The position numbers were made by a program, and so were the translations under genes. DNA of 64,000 nt from an uncultured Chthoniobacter sp. (GTDB taxonomy: Bacteria; Verrucomicrobiota; Verrucomicrobiia; Chthoniobacterales; Chthoniobacteraceae), in contig CAIQUL010000323.1 of the NCBI GenBank assembly GCA_903874975.1, forward strand, positions 1 through 64,000, in the 5' to 3' direction. The notes beneath the pieces are model-generated. The model was given only the letters and a program-made list of their open reading frames with translations, searched no databases and was not told the origin of the DNA. Below, piece by piece: positions 29,487 through 37,654 of the stretch (positions within the stretch are counted from its first letter, which is position 1; each line of letters opens with the position of its first letter).

Positions 29487-29657
29487 ATGTCGCGCATCAT
29501 TCTTTTGCTCGCCCTCGGAGGCCTGTCGGTCTTTCTCACCGCCTGCGCCGGGCCCCAGCCGCAGAATCCCGACCGCGTGAGCACCATTCCGTGGAATCGG
29601 CCGGAGAAGTGGGAAGGTCAGGGCGCGCTCGGCGGCTTCTCCCCGAACAGCCAGTAG
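29487..29657 (+). CDS. Small lipoprotein (56 aa)
   Basis: This ORF is absent from the ORF track because of its size. It reads 'MSRIILLLALGGLSVFLTACAG', with an n-region, h-region and lipobox L-T-A-C, followed by a 36-residue tail ('STIPWNRPEKWEGQGALGG'). A purine-rich 'cggag' lies just upstream of the ATG. It sits 18 nt after the coiled-coil gene on the same strand, so the two probably form an operon. It would be lipidated in the envelope; the function is unknown. Confidence 0.75.
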   Translation: MSRIILLLALGGLSVFLTACAGPQPQNPDRVSTIPWNRPEKWEGQGALGGFSPNSQ

Positions 29658-29694
29658 CCGGAGCCGCGCCGCCGCAACTCCGCCGGCTCAGTCC

Positions 29695-30636
29695 ATGCCC
29701 GCGAAGCCGCGCATCCTCGTCATTCGCGGCGGGGCCATTGGCGATTTCATCCTCACGCTCCCGGCGATCCGGCTGCTGCGGGAAAACTTCCCCGCCGCGC
29801 ATCTGGAAATCCTCGGCTACCGCCACATCGTCGCGCTCGCGGAAGGCCGCGTCTATGCGGACGCCGCGCGCTCGATCGAATATGGCCCGATGGCCGGGTT
29901 CTTCGTCCCGCGCTCCGAGCTGGCTCCCGACCTCGCGGAATACTTCGCCAGTTTCCAGCAGGTCGTCAGCTATCTCTTCGATCCCGACGGTTTTTTCGCG
30001 GCCAACCTCCGTCGCGCGGGCGTAAAAAACCTGCTCCCCGCGTACGCGAAACTCGACGACTCCGCGCACGCCGCCCACCAGCTCGCCCGGCCCCTGCAAA
30101 GCCTCGCGCTTTACCTCGAAGACCACGCCGCCACCGTCCACCCCAGCCCCGAAGATCGTGCCTTTGCCGACGCGTTTCTCGGCTCGGACGACGCGCCGCT
30201 GATCGCGCTCCATCCCGGCAGCGGGAGTCCGCGCAAAAACTGGCCGCTCGAGAATTGGCGCGCCCTCGGTGGCTGGATGCTCGCCCGCCAGTCCCCGCCC
30301 CGCCTGCTGCTCGTCGGTGGCGAAGCCGACCACGCGCAACTCGAGGCTCTCGCCATCGCCTGGCGCGGCCAACCGGTGATCCTCGCGCGCGATCTCCCGC
30401 TGCCGCACCTCGCCGCGCTGCTCGCGCGTTGCCGGCTGTATCTCGGCCACGACACTGGCATCTCGCATCTCGCCGCCGCTGCCGGCGCCCCCAGCCTGCT
30501 CCTTTTCGGCCCCACCGACCCCGCCATCTGGGCCCCGGCCAACCCGCACGTCACCGTCCTCACCGCGCCCGGCGGCGACCTCGCGCTGCTCACGCCGGAG
30601 ATCGTGCAGGCTGGGATCACCGCGCTTTTGGCGTGA
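29695..30636 (+). CDS. Glycosyltransferase family 9 (heptosyltransferase-like)
   Basis: This 313-residue protein has the family-9 pattern of 'ILVIRGGAIGDFILTLPAIRLLRENFP' at the N-terminus, 'LIALHPGSGSPRKNWPLENW' mid-protein, and 'GHDTGISHLAAAAGAPSLLLFGPTDP' near the end. Family members transfer ADP-heptose or similar sugars onto the lipopolysaccharide core at the inner membrane. The exact donor and acceptor are not determined. It follows the lipoprotein gene by 37 nt, and a GC-rich hairpin (ggcgccgcggcggcgc) lies just after its stop. Confidence 0.9.
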   Translation: MPAKPRILVIRGGAIGDFILTLPAIRLLRENFPAAHLEILGYRHIVALAEGRVYADAARSIEYGPMAGFFVPRSELAPDLAEYFASFQQVVSYLFDPDGFFAANLRRAGVKNLLPAYAKLDDSAHAAHQLARPLQSLALYLEDHAATVHPSPEDRAFADAFLGSDDAPLIALHPGSGSPRKNWPLENWRALGGWMLARQSPPRLLLVGGEADHAQLEALAIAWRGQPVILARDLPLPHLAALLARCRLYLGHDTGISHLAAAAGAPSLLLFGPTDPAIWAPANPHVTVLTAPGGDLALLTPEIVQAGITALLA

Positions 30637-30654
30637 AGGCGCCGCGGCGGCGCA

Positions 30655-30682
30655 TTGACAGCCCGCCGCCAACTCCTACCCT
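30655..30682 (+). promoter_or_regulatory. Candidate strong promoter of gcvT (possibly leaderless)
   Basis: A perfect -35 box TTGACA (30655-30660) and TACCCT (30677-30682) are spaced by 16 nt. The GTG start of gcvT at 30691 lies 8 nt after the -10 box, so the transcript would begin at or next to the start codon. Confidence 0.45.
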
Positions 30683-30690
30683 GCCGCACC

Positions 30691-31806
30691 GTGTCCGCCA
30701 CATCTGCACTCAAACAAACGCCACTCCACGCCGAGCACGTCCGACTCGGGGCGAAAATGGTGGATTTCGGCGGGTGGTCGATGCCGGTGCAATACAGCGG
30801 GATCATCGCCGAGCACCACGCGGTGCGCGGCAATCTCGGGGTGTTCGACATCTCGCACATGGGCCAGTTTTTTGCCGAAGGTGCGGGCGCGGCGGCATGG
30901 CTGAACCGGCTGCTGACGAACAACCTCGACCGGCTCTCCGTGGGCGAGTGCCAATACACCTTTCTGCTCAACAACGACGGCGGCGTGATCGACGACCTGA
31001 TCGTCTATCGCATCGCCGACGCGCGCTACCTCCTGGTGGTCAATGCGTCGAAAATCGACGAGGACTTCGCCTGGATGCAGGCGCACCTCGATCCCGGCGT
31101 GCAGTTTGAAAACCACAGCGAACACTACGCCGGGTTCGCCGTGCAGGGGCCGAAGTCGGCGCAGCTTTTCGACGCTTTTTTCAGCGGTCAGTATTCGCGC
31201 CCCGCGCGCAATGAAATCCTCGCGATCGAGATCGACGGGGAGAACTACTACATCGCCCGCACCGGCTACACCGGCGAGGATGGCTTCGAGGTCTTCTGCC
31301 CGGCCGGGCGCGCGGTGAAATCGTGGAACGACATCCTCGGCAAAGGCGCGGCGTTTGCCATCAAGCCCTGCGGCCTCGGCGCGCGCGACACGCTCCGCCT
31401 GGAAATGTGCTACCCGCTGAACGGCTCGGACCTTGGAGCCGACACCACGCCGATCGAGGCCGGGCTCGGCATCTTTGTGGACCTGCAAAAGACCGACTTC
31501 ATCGGACGCCAGAAGCTCGCCGACCAAAAGGAGCAGGGCGTGAAGCGGCGGCTCGTCCCTTTCAAAATGACCGGCGCCAGCCCGCCGCCGCGCTCGCACT
31601 ATGCGGTCTTCAAAGGCGGCGAAAAGATCGCCGAGACCACCAGCGGCTCGCTTTCGCCCACGCTGAAGGCCGGCATCGGCATGGCCTACATCCCCACGGA
31701 ATTCGCGCGCATCAACGAGCAGATCGAGATCGAAATCCGCGGCCAGCGCTTCCCCGCGACCATCGAGAAAAAGCCGCTCCATCGTCCCAACACCGCAACC
31801 AACTAA
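30691..31806 (+). CDS. gcvT: Glycine cleavage system T protein (aminomethyltransferase)
   Basis: This 371-residue protein carries the GcvT pattern: 'TPLHAEHVRLGAKMVDFGGWSMPVQYSG', 'GVFDISHMGQF', 'YTGEDGFEVFCP', and 'GLGARDTLRLEMCYPLNGSDL'. It moves the methylene group from the lipoyl arm of H protein to tetrahydrofolate and releases ammonia. The start is GTG at 30691. gcvH follows 24 nt later, but no gcvP is present in the window. Confidence 0.96.
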   Translation: MSATSALKQTPLHAEHVRLGAKMVDFGGWSMPVQYSGIIAEHHAVRGNLGVFDISHMGQFFAEGAGAAAWLNRLLTNNLDRLSVGECQYTFLLNNDGGVIDDLIVYRIADARYLLVVNASKIDEDFAWMQAHLDPGVQFENHSEHYAGFAVQGPKSAQLFDAFFSGQYSRPARNEILAIEIDGENYYIARTGYTGEDGFEVFCPAGRAVKSWNDILGKGAAFAIKPCGLGARDTLRLEMCYPLNGSDLGADTTPIEAGLGIFVDLQKTDFIGRQKLADQKEQGVKRRLVPFKMTGASPPPRSHYAVFKGGEKIAETTSGSLSPTLKAGIGMAYIPTEFARINEQIEIEIRGQRFPATIEKKPLHRPNTATN

Positions 31807-31830
31807 CCGCCTGCACTTTCGCACCCGCTC

Positions 31831-32232
31831 ATGAATGTCCCTGACGAACTCCAATACGCCGCCACCCACGAATGGCTCCGCCTCGACGGCGCGACCGGAA
31901 CCGTGGGCATCACCGACCACGCGCAAGCCGAGTTGACCGACGTGGTCTATGTGGAGCTGCCGAAAGTCGGCGCGCAGGTGAACGCCGGGCAGCAGATTTG
32001 CGTGGTCGAGTCCGTGAAAGCGGCGAGCGACATCTACTCGCCCGTCTCCGGCACCGTCACGGCCGTCAACGACGCGCTCACCGCGAGCCCCGCGTTGCTC
32101 AACACCGATCCGTTCGGCGAGGGCTGGATTTTTCAGATCAAGATCGAGGCCGGTGAGGACATCGAGCACCTCAAGAGCGCCGCGCAATACCGCGAGCAAA
32201 TCGGCGGGGCCGACGCGGGCGGCGAGGTCTAG
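31831..32232 (+). CDS. gcvH: Glycine cleavage system H protein
   Basis: This 133-residue lipoyl carrier protein has the lipoylation Lys in 'VVESVKAASDIYSPVSG' and the typical start 'VPDELQYAATHEWLRLDG'. It shuttles the aminomethyl group between GcvP, GcvT and the L protein. It lies directly after gcvT on the same strand. The following gene (DUF4412-like) starts 11 nt later and may share the transcript. Confidence 0.96.
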   Translation: MNVPDELQYAATHEWLRLDGATGTVGITDHAQAELTDVVYVELPKVGAQVNAGQQICVVESVKAASDIYSPVSGTVTAVNDALTASPALLNTDPFGEGWIFQIKIEAGEDIEHLKSAAQYREQIGGADAGGEV

Positions 32233-32243
32233 GAACCGCGCGC

Positions 32244-32903
32244 ATGAAAACGCTGCTCGTCGCGCTGCTCGGCGTCGGCGCGCTGGCCCGCGCGGATCTG
32301 GTCATCGTGCAGAAAGTGGAGGGCGGCGGGCAGTCGGGCGAGCAGACGATCCGGATCAAAGGCGACCGGGCGCGCACCGATCTCGCGCGCGAGATCAGCG
32401 TGGTGTCCGACGCCGCGACCGGGGAAAGCGTCACCCTCATGCACGCGCCCAAGACCTTCATGCGGATCACCGCAGCGCGGAACCAGGCGCTGGTGGAAAA
32501 GATGCAGCAACGCCGCCCCGCCGGTGATCCCCCGAAGCTCACCACCACCGGACGGAAGGAGAAGCTCGGCACCTACGACTGCGAAATTTTCACGACGAGC
32601 TTCGGCGGAGTCAGCGTGACCTACTGGATCGCCTCCGCCTTTCCCAACTACCCCGCCATCCTCGCGCAACTCGGGAAGCTGCAGGCCGGCAGCATCTCGG
32701 CAATGGGCCGCGATTTGATGCCGGAGCTGAAAGATTTCCCCGGTTTTCCGATCAAAACCGAAATGGAAAGGGGCACCGAAAAAGTCAGTTCCGTGGTGCT
32801 CTCGGTGAAGGAAGAGCCGGTCGATCCCGCGAGCTTCGAGACCCCGAAGAACTACACAGAAGTCAGCGCACCCGCGCCGCCGGTTTCACCGCAGCAGCCT
32901 TAG
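32244..32903 (+). CDS. DUF4412-like secreted protein
   Basis: This 219-residue protein has a signal peptide ('MKTLLVALLGVGALARA') and then 'DLVIVQKVEGGGQSGEQTIRIKGDRARTDLA'. Later it has 'HAPKTFMRITAA' and 'GTYDCEIFTTSFGGVSVTYWIA'. This matches the recalled pattern of DUF4412, periplasmic proteins of unknown function. A Pro-rich tail ends the protein. It sits 11 nt after gcvH, but nothing in it suggests a role in glycine cleavage. Confidence 0.72.
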   Translation: MKTLLVALLGVGALARADLVIVQKVEGGGQSGEQTIRIKGDRARTDLAREISVVSDAATGESVTLMHAPKTFMRITAARNQALVEKMQQRRPAGDPPKLTTTGRKEKLGTYDCEIFTTSFGGVSVTYWIASAFPNYPAILAQLGKLQAGSISAMGRDLMPELKDFPGFPIKTEMERGTEKVSSVVLSVKEEPVDPASFETPKNYTEVSAPAPPVSPQQP

Positions 32904-32934
32904 ATTTCGGGCGCAGATTCGCCCCAAATCCCGC

Positions 32935-32962
32935 TTGTCATCAAAACCGCCCCGGCTACGCT
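32935..32962 (+). promoter_or_regulatory. Candidate promoter of ptsN-like gene
   Basis: TTGTCA (32935-32940) and TACGCT (32957-32962) are spaced by 16 nt, about 36 nt before the ATG at 32999. This leaves a conventional leader of about 30 nt. Confidence 0.4.
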
Positions 32963-32998
32963 CACCGCACTTTTCCGCAGGATCACTTTCACTCTCGA

Positions 32999-33451
32999 AT
33001 GACGCTCGGCAATCTCCTCACCGTCCCCCAAATCCTCCCCGCCATGCAGGCGACCGAGCGCTGGGGCGTGATCACCGAGTTGGTCGATCTCCTCGTCGCG
33101 GAAAAGCAGATCAAAACCGAGGACCGCGACGTCATCCTCAACGCCCTGCGCCAGCGCGAGGAGACCATGAGCACGGGCATCGGCTTTGGCATTGCCATCC
33201 CGCACGCCTCCTCGGATCGGGTGGAAAAAGTCGTCGCCGCCTTTGGTCGCTCACCCGCCGGGATCGAGTTTGAATCACTCGACAACGCCCCCGTGAAATT
33301 CGTCGTCCTCTTCGTCGTGCCGAAAGACCAGTTTCAAACCCACCTGCGCACCCTCGCCGGCATCGCGAAATTCCTCAACGACCGCGCCGTCCGGGATCGC
33401 CTCGGCACGGCGGGGACGGCGGAGGAGATTCTGGAAATTTTTCGCAGCTAG
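32999..33451 (+). CDS. ptsN: PTS EIIA-Ntr-type protein
   Basis: This 150-residue EIIA domain of the fructose/Ntr type has the phosphorylated His in 'GIGFGIAIPHASSDRV'. It also has the family start 'LLTVPQILPAMQATERWGVITELVDLL'. Such stand-alone domains regulate potassium transport and nitrogen/carbon balance rather than sugar uptake. No EI or NPr gene is nearby. It is followed after 142 nt by argS. Confidence 0.88.
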   Translation: MTLGNLLTVPQILPAMQATERWGVITELVDLLVAEKQIKTEDRDVILNALRQREETMSTGIGFGIAIPHASSDRVEKVVAAFGRSPAGIEFESLDNAPVKFVVLFVVPKDQFQTHLRTLAGIAKFLNDRAVRDRLGTAGTAEEILEIFRS

Positions 33452-33483
33452 CAGCCGAACATCCAGCAGGAATCGGGTGGGTG

Positions 33484-33575
33484 AATGGTGATCGGTGAAG
33501 CGTGAATGGATCCGAGGGCACGTGCACCCGCAGGCCGATTTACAATTCACCGATCACCGATCACCAATCACCTTC
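33484..33575. repeat. Inverted repeat between ptsN and argS
   Basis: 'gaatggtgatcggtgaa' (about 33484-33500) is the near reverse complement of 'ttcaccgatcaccgatcaccaatcacc' (about 33547-33573), which itself contains the unit 'cgatcac' in tandem. It could form a hairpin in the mRNA just ahead of argS. Confidence 0.6.
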
Positions 33576-33593
33576 TTTTCGCTTCCCACCCAC

Positions 33594-35342
33594 ATGACCC
33601 TCGCCGCCCAACTCGAAGCCCGCCTCCGCCCCGCCCTCGCCCACTTCGGCTTTGCCGATGCCCGCGTCCAGCCCGCCACCGACGCCCGCTTTGGCGACTA
33701 CCAGACCAATGCCGCCATGATCCTCGCCAAGCAGCAGCGCGCCAACCCGCGCCAGCTCGCCGCCCAGATCATCGAGCGCCTCGACGTGGCCGACCTCTGC
33801 GCCCCGCCCGAAATCGCCGGCGCCGGCTTCATCAATTTCCGCCTCCTCCCCACCGCCCTCGAAAGCCAGCTCCCCGCCCTCGCCGCCGACCCGCGCCTCG
33901 GCGTCCCCGCCCCGGAGCAGCCGCAGACCATCCTCATCGACTTCAGCTCGCCCAACGTCGCCAAGCCGATGCACATCGGCCACATCCGCTCCACCATCCT
34001 CGGCGACGCCCTCGCCCGCAGCGCCGCCTTCCTCGGCCACCGCGTCGTGCGCGACAACCACATCGGCGACTGGGGCACCCAGTTCGGCATGCTCCTCCAC
34101 GCGTGGAAAACCGAGCGCGACCCCGCCGCGCTCGCCACCGATCCGCTCGGCGAAATGGAGCGTCTCTACAAACTCATCTCCGCCCGCTCGAAAGAAGACC
34201 CCGCCACCCTCGACGCCGTCCACCAGGAACTCGTGAAGCTCCAGGCCGGCGACGAGGAAAACCTCGGCATCTGGCGCGAAATGCAGCGCCTCTCCCAGGC
34301 CCAGTTCGACGCCATCTACGCGCGCCTCGGCATCACCTTCGACATCACCCTCGGCGAAAGTTTCTACAACCCCTGGCTCAAGGACACCGCCCAGCAGCTC
34401 CGCACCGTCGGCATCGCCCGCGAGAGCGAAGGCGCCCTCTGCGTCTTCTCCGACGCCACCCTCCCGGAAAAAGACGACCCCTTTCTCATCTCGCGCGACG
34501 GCCAGTGGATTCCCCTCCCCGCCCTCGTGCAAAAAGCCGACGGCGCCGCCAACTACACCACCACCGACCTCGCCACCCTCGACTACCGCCAGCGCACCTA
34601 CGCGCCCCACGCCATCCTCTACGTCACCGACGGCCGCCAGCAGCACCACTTCCGCCAGCTCTTCGCCATCTTCCGCCGCTGGCAACCCGCCGCCGCCGCC
34701 CGGCTCGACCACGTCTGGTTCGGCACCATCCTCGGCCCCGATGGACGCCCCTTCAAAACCCGCAGCGGCGAAACCATCCGCCTCGCCGACCTCCTCGACG
34801 AAGCCGAAGAGCGCGCCTTTGCCATCGTCACCGAGAAAAACCCCACCCTCCCCGAAGCCGAGCGCCGCGAGATCGCCCGCGTCATCGGCCTCGGCGCCGT
34901 CAAATACGCCGACCTCCTCCCCAACCGCCAGAGCGACTACACCTTTTCCTGGGACAAAATGCTCGCCCTCACCGGCAACACCGCGCCCTACCTGCAATAC
35001 AGCCACGTCCGCATCCAGAGCATCTTTCGCAAAGCCGACGCCGACCCCGCCGCCCAGCAGGCCCCCGTCTCCGTCGCCGACCCCGCCGAGCGCGCCCTTG
35101 CCATGAAGCTCTTCCAGTTCGGCGAACTCCTCCCCCAGATCCTCGCCGACCACCGCCCCAACCTCCTCTGCAACTACCTCTACGAGCTGGCCAGCCTCTT
35201 CCACAGCTTCTTTGAAGCCTGCCCCGTCCTCAAAGCCGAACCCGACCTCCGCGCCAGCCGCCTCACCCTCTGCGCCCTCACTGCCCGGACGCTGAAGGAA
35301 GGGTTGGCGCTGTTAGGTATAGGTGTGCCGGAGAGGATGTAG
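33594..35342 (+). CDS. argS: Arginyl-tRNA synthetase
   Basis: This 582-residue class I synthetase has an N-terminal Add-1 domain ('GDYQTNAAMILAKQQ'), the HIGH motif in 'SPNVAKPMHIGHIRSTILGDAL', 'RDNHIGDWGTQFGML', and a C-terminal DALR anticodon-binding domain. The KMSKS loop is replaced by 'GRPFKTRSGE', as is usual in ArgRS. It charges tRNA-Arg. The ATG at 33594 is preferred to the track start at 33495 because upstream residues come from the inverted repeat. Confidence 0.96.
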   Translation: MTLAAQLEARLRPALAHFGFADARVQPATDARFGDYQTNAAMILAKQQRANPRQLAAQIIERLDVADLCAPPEIAGAGFINFRLLPTALESQLPALAADPRLGVPAPEQPQTILIDFSSPNVAKPMHIGHIRSTILGDALARSAAFLGHRVVRDNHIGDWGTQFGMLLHAWKTERDPAALATDPLGEMERLYKLISARSKEDPATLDAVHQELVKLQAGDEENLGIWREMQRLSQAQFDAIYARLGITFDITLGESFYNPWLKDTAQQLRTVGIARESEGALCVFSDATLPEKDDPFLISRDGQWIPLPALVQKADGAANYTTTDLATLDYRQRTYAPHAILYVTDGRQQHHFRQLFAIFRRWQPAAAARLDHVWFGTILGPDGRPFKTRSGETIRLADLLDEAEERAFAIVTEKNPTLPEAERREIARVIGLGAVKYADLLPNRQSDYTFSWDKMLALTGNTAPYLQYSHVRIQSIFRKADADPAAQQAPVSVADPAERALAMKLFQFGELLPQILADHRPNLLCNYLYELASLFHSFFEACPVLKAEPDLRASRLTLCALTARTLKEGLALLGIGVPERM

Positions 35343-35350
35343 AGCAGTTA

Positions 35351-35368
35351 GTGCTTTTGTGAAAGCAC
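35351..35368. other. Short hairpin after argS
   Basis: gtgctttt-gt-gaaagcac is a perfect 7-bp stem 8 nt after the argS stop. No T-run follows, so it is not a classic intrinsic terminator. A second palindrome, 'ttggacttcagtccaa', lies near 35440. Confidence 0.45.
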
Positions 35369-35523
35369 ACCCGCCATCTTGATCCGCTTAATCTCTTCAA
35401 TCACCACCCGGAGTGCCCGGCGACGCGTGCGCATGTAGCTTGGACTTCAGTCCAAAGTGCCGGACCTCCGCGCTGAAGCGCATGCGCCTTTCTCTCCCCA
35501 CGAATGCTCGCAAAACCGCGTGC

Positions 35524-36129
35524 CTACTTGATCGAGTCGGCGGGGACGATCTTGATGCTCTCGACGCCGACGCGCTCCTTGGGCTTGCTGGGCTCGCCAC
35601 TGGCGCTGGCGGCCACGGCGGAGTCGCCGAGTTTTTTCAGCACGTCCTCGCCTTTGATGAGCTTGCCAAAGCAGGTGTACTTGCCGTTGAGCGCCTGCGC
35701 GCCTTCGAGGCAGATGAAGAACTGGCAACTCGCTGAATCCGGGTTGGCCGAGCGGGCCATCGAGATCACGCCGAGGTCATGTTTGCGTTCGCTGAACTCT
35801 GCCTTGAGCTTTTCGTCCGCACTCCCCGTGCCCCACATCATTTCCTTGCTCAGGTCTTTGGAAAGCGGGTCGCCGCCCTGAATCATGAAGCCTTTGATGA
35901 TGCGGTGAAACGCCGTGCCATCATAGAAGCCGCTCTTCGCGAGCTTGATGAAATTCGCGACGGTCTTCGGCGCGGTTTCCGGCCAGAACTCGATCACCAT
36001 TTCGCCGGCCGAGGTCTTGATGACCGCGACTTCTTTGGTGGATTTTTCCTCCGCCGCACGCGCGGCGGGCGCGAGGGCGAGGGCCAGGGCGGTGGTCGTG
36101 AGGAGGAAGGAATGTAGGAGATTTTTCAT
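35524..36129 (-). CDS. Periplasmic peptidyl-prolyl cis-trans isomerase, cyclophilin type
   Basis: This 201-residue protein has a signal peptide ('LLHSFLLTTTALALALAPAARA'). The cyclophilin core follows with 'FHRIIKGFMIQGGDP' (catalytic Arg and Phe), 'ISMARSANPDSASCQFFICL', and 'LNGKYTCFGKLIKGEDVLKKL'. It would speed proline isomerisation during folding in the periplasm. The ATG at 36129 is chosen for the signal peptide. It is convergent with argS and divergent from the exbB-like operon. Confidence 0.93.
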   Translation of the reverse strand: MKNLLHSFLLTTTALALALAPAARAAEEKSTKEVAVIKTSAGEMVIEFWPETAPKTVANFIKLAKSGFYDGTAFHRIIKGFMIQGGDPLSKDLSKEMMWGTGSADEKLKAEFSERKHDLGVISMARSANPDSASCQFFICLEGAQALNGKYTCFGKLIKGEDVLKKLGDSAVAASASGEPSKPKERVGVESIKIVPADSIK

Positions 36130-36219
36130 AAGCTGGCGGGAGAATTGCCACGCCCCCGCGGCGCTGTCACGCAGAGAAACTGCGCCCCGCAAATCCCGTC
36201 GCGGCGTCTCAAGGGAAGG

Positions 36220-36247
36220 TTGCAAGGCGATTTTCGGACGCTAGTAT
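36220..36247 (+). promoter_or_regulatory. Candidate promoter of the exbB-exbD-TPR operon
   Basis: TTGCAA (36220-36225) and TAGTAT (36242-36247) have a 16-nt spacer. The ATG at 36263 is 15 nt after the -10 box, leaving a very short leader without a ribosome-binding site. Confidence 0.4.
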
Positions 36248-36262
36248 GCGGCTTTGTCATTC

Positions 36263-37231
36263 ATGAAATTCCACGCACTTTTCCTGGCGGTAATGTTCGG
36301 GGCAGCGACGCTCCAGGCGCAGACAGGAGCCCCTCCCGAATCGAATTCACCCGTCCTTCTCGCCCAGGCGGCCGCGCCTTTAAAAAAGGACAGCGCCGTG
36401 ACGGCGATCAATGACCGCGGGGCGAAAGACGCCAAGGAAGCCAAGGACGCAGCCATCGCAGCCGCAGCGGCGGCGGAGGACACCTTGACCATCCCGGCGA
36501 ACCGCGCGAGCGCGGGTGCGCCGTCCCCAGCCAGCATGACGGGCGACGTGACTCCGGTGACGCTGTGGAAGCTGATCCTCGACGGCGGATATGCGATGAT
36601 CCCGCTCGGCGCGCTTTCGGTCATCACGGTGATGCTCGTGCTCGTCTATCTTTTCACCCTCCGGCGCAGCTCCATCCTCTCGCCGCAGTATATGAATACG
36701 GCGGACGTGCTTTTGAAAAAGCGCGACTACCTCGGGTTGCTGGCGATCTCCAACCGGCACAGCGAGGCCGTGGCGCTGGTGGTCCGGCGCACTTTGGATT
36801 TCGCCACGAAAAACCCCACGGCTCCCTATGACGTGGTGCGAGAGATCGCGGAAACCGAGGCCGGCAGCCAGGCCGCATCGCTCCAGCACCGCACCGTGTA
36901 TCTCGCGGACATCGGCATGCTTTCACCCATGATCGGCCTGCTCGGGACGGTCATCGGCATCATTCGTTCCTTCGGCCTGCTCGGCAGCGGGCAGACGGCG
37001 ACCTCGCGCGACCTGCTGCTGGCGAACGGCGTCTCCGAGGCGCTCATCGCCACCGCGGCTGGCCTCGTGCTCGGCATCCTGGCCATGTTTTTCTACTCCG
37101 TCTTTCGCAACCGCGTCCAAAGCCTGATCTCCGATTTGGAAATCGCCACGGCCCACATTATCGGCCTCGTGGCGCTGAACTACGGCAAGAAGCGCGAAGG
37201 CTTGCGCGTGGCCGTGGACGACGAGTATTGA
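36263..37231 (+). CDS. MotA/TolQ/ExbB proton-channel family protein
   Basis: This 322-residue protein has a signal peptide ('HALFLAVMFGAATLQAQ') and a low-complexity Ala/Lys/Asp-rich periplasmic segment (about residues 35-90). Three membrane helices with the ExbB core follow ('IPLGALSVITVMLVLVYLF', 'IGMLSPMIGLLGTVIGIIRSF', 'EALIATAAGLVLGILAMFFY'). The N-terminal extension is longer than in classical ExbB/TolQ. It uses the proton gradient to energise outer-membrane or envelope processes with the ExbD-like partner 9 nt downstream. Confidence 0.88.
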   Translation: MKFHALFLAVMFGAATLQAQTGAPPESNSPVLLAQAAAPLKKDSAVTAINDRGAKDAKEAKDAAIAAAAAAEDTLTIPANRASAGAPSPASMTGDVTPVTLWKLILDGGYAMIPLGALSVITVMLVLVYLFTLRRSSILSPQYMNTADVLLKKRDYLGLLAISNRHSEAVALVVRRTLDFATKNPTAPYDVVREIAETEAGSQAASLQHRTVYLADIGMLSPMIGLLGTVIGIIRSFGLLGSGQTATSRDLLLANGVSEALIATAAGLVLGILAMFFYSVFRNRVQSLISDLEIATAHIIGLVALNYGKKREGLRVAVDDEY

Positions 37232-37240
37232 TCCGACCGC

Positions 37241-37654
37241 ATGAATCTCCGCAAACGGACTGAGCCTCACATCATCGGCTTTCAGATCGCGCCGATGGTG
37301 GACATCCTCCTCGTGCTGCTCTGCTTCTTCATCGTCACGTGGAGCTTTGCGAAAAAGGAACTCGATCTGAAAGTGCGCGTGCCCTCCGCGCAAAACGCGG
37401 CGGAGTCCGCCTCGGTGGTCAATCAAACCGTGCTCAACGTCCGCCCCGACGGCACGGTGATCTGGAACAACAAGCCCGTCCCGCGCGCCGAATTGCTCAC
37501 GCGGTTGAAGGAACTCTCGGGGCTTTTCCCCGACTACTCGATCATCGTGCGCGGGCATGAGAACGCCGAATGGCGGCGCATCTCCGACGTGCTCGACACC
37601 TGCCGCGAGGCCAACATCTGGAACGTCGCGTTTGCCACGCGGAAAGCCGAATGA
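37241..37654 (+). CDS. ExbD/TolR-family biopolymer transport protein
   Basis: This 137-residue protein has a short cytoplasmic start, one membrane helix with the functional Asp ('IAPMVDILLVLLCFFIVTWSF'), and a periplasmic domain ('VLNVRPDGTVIWNNKPV', 'SIIVRGHENAEWRRISDVLDTC'). It pairs with the ExbB-like channel protein just upstream. Its stop overlaps the start of the TPR protein (ATGA at 37651), so the three genes form one coupled operon. Confidence 0.9.
   Translation: MNLRKRTEPHIIGFQIAPMVDILLVLLCFFIVTWSFAKKELDLKVRVPSAQNAAESASVVNQTVLNVRPDGTVIWNNKPVPRAELLTRLKELSGLFPDYSIIVRGHENAEWRRISDVLDTCREANIWNVAFATRKAE

Noticed and set aside
33561-35204. 547-residue minus-strand ORF over argS
   Set aside because: Antisense to a full ArgRS gene, dominated by Gly/Glu/Val repeats, no domain visible.
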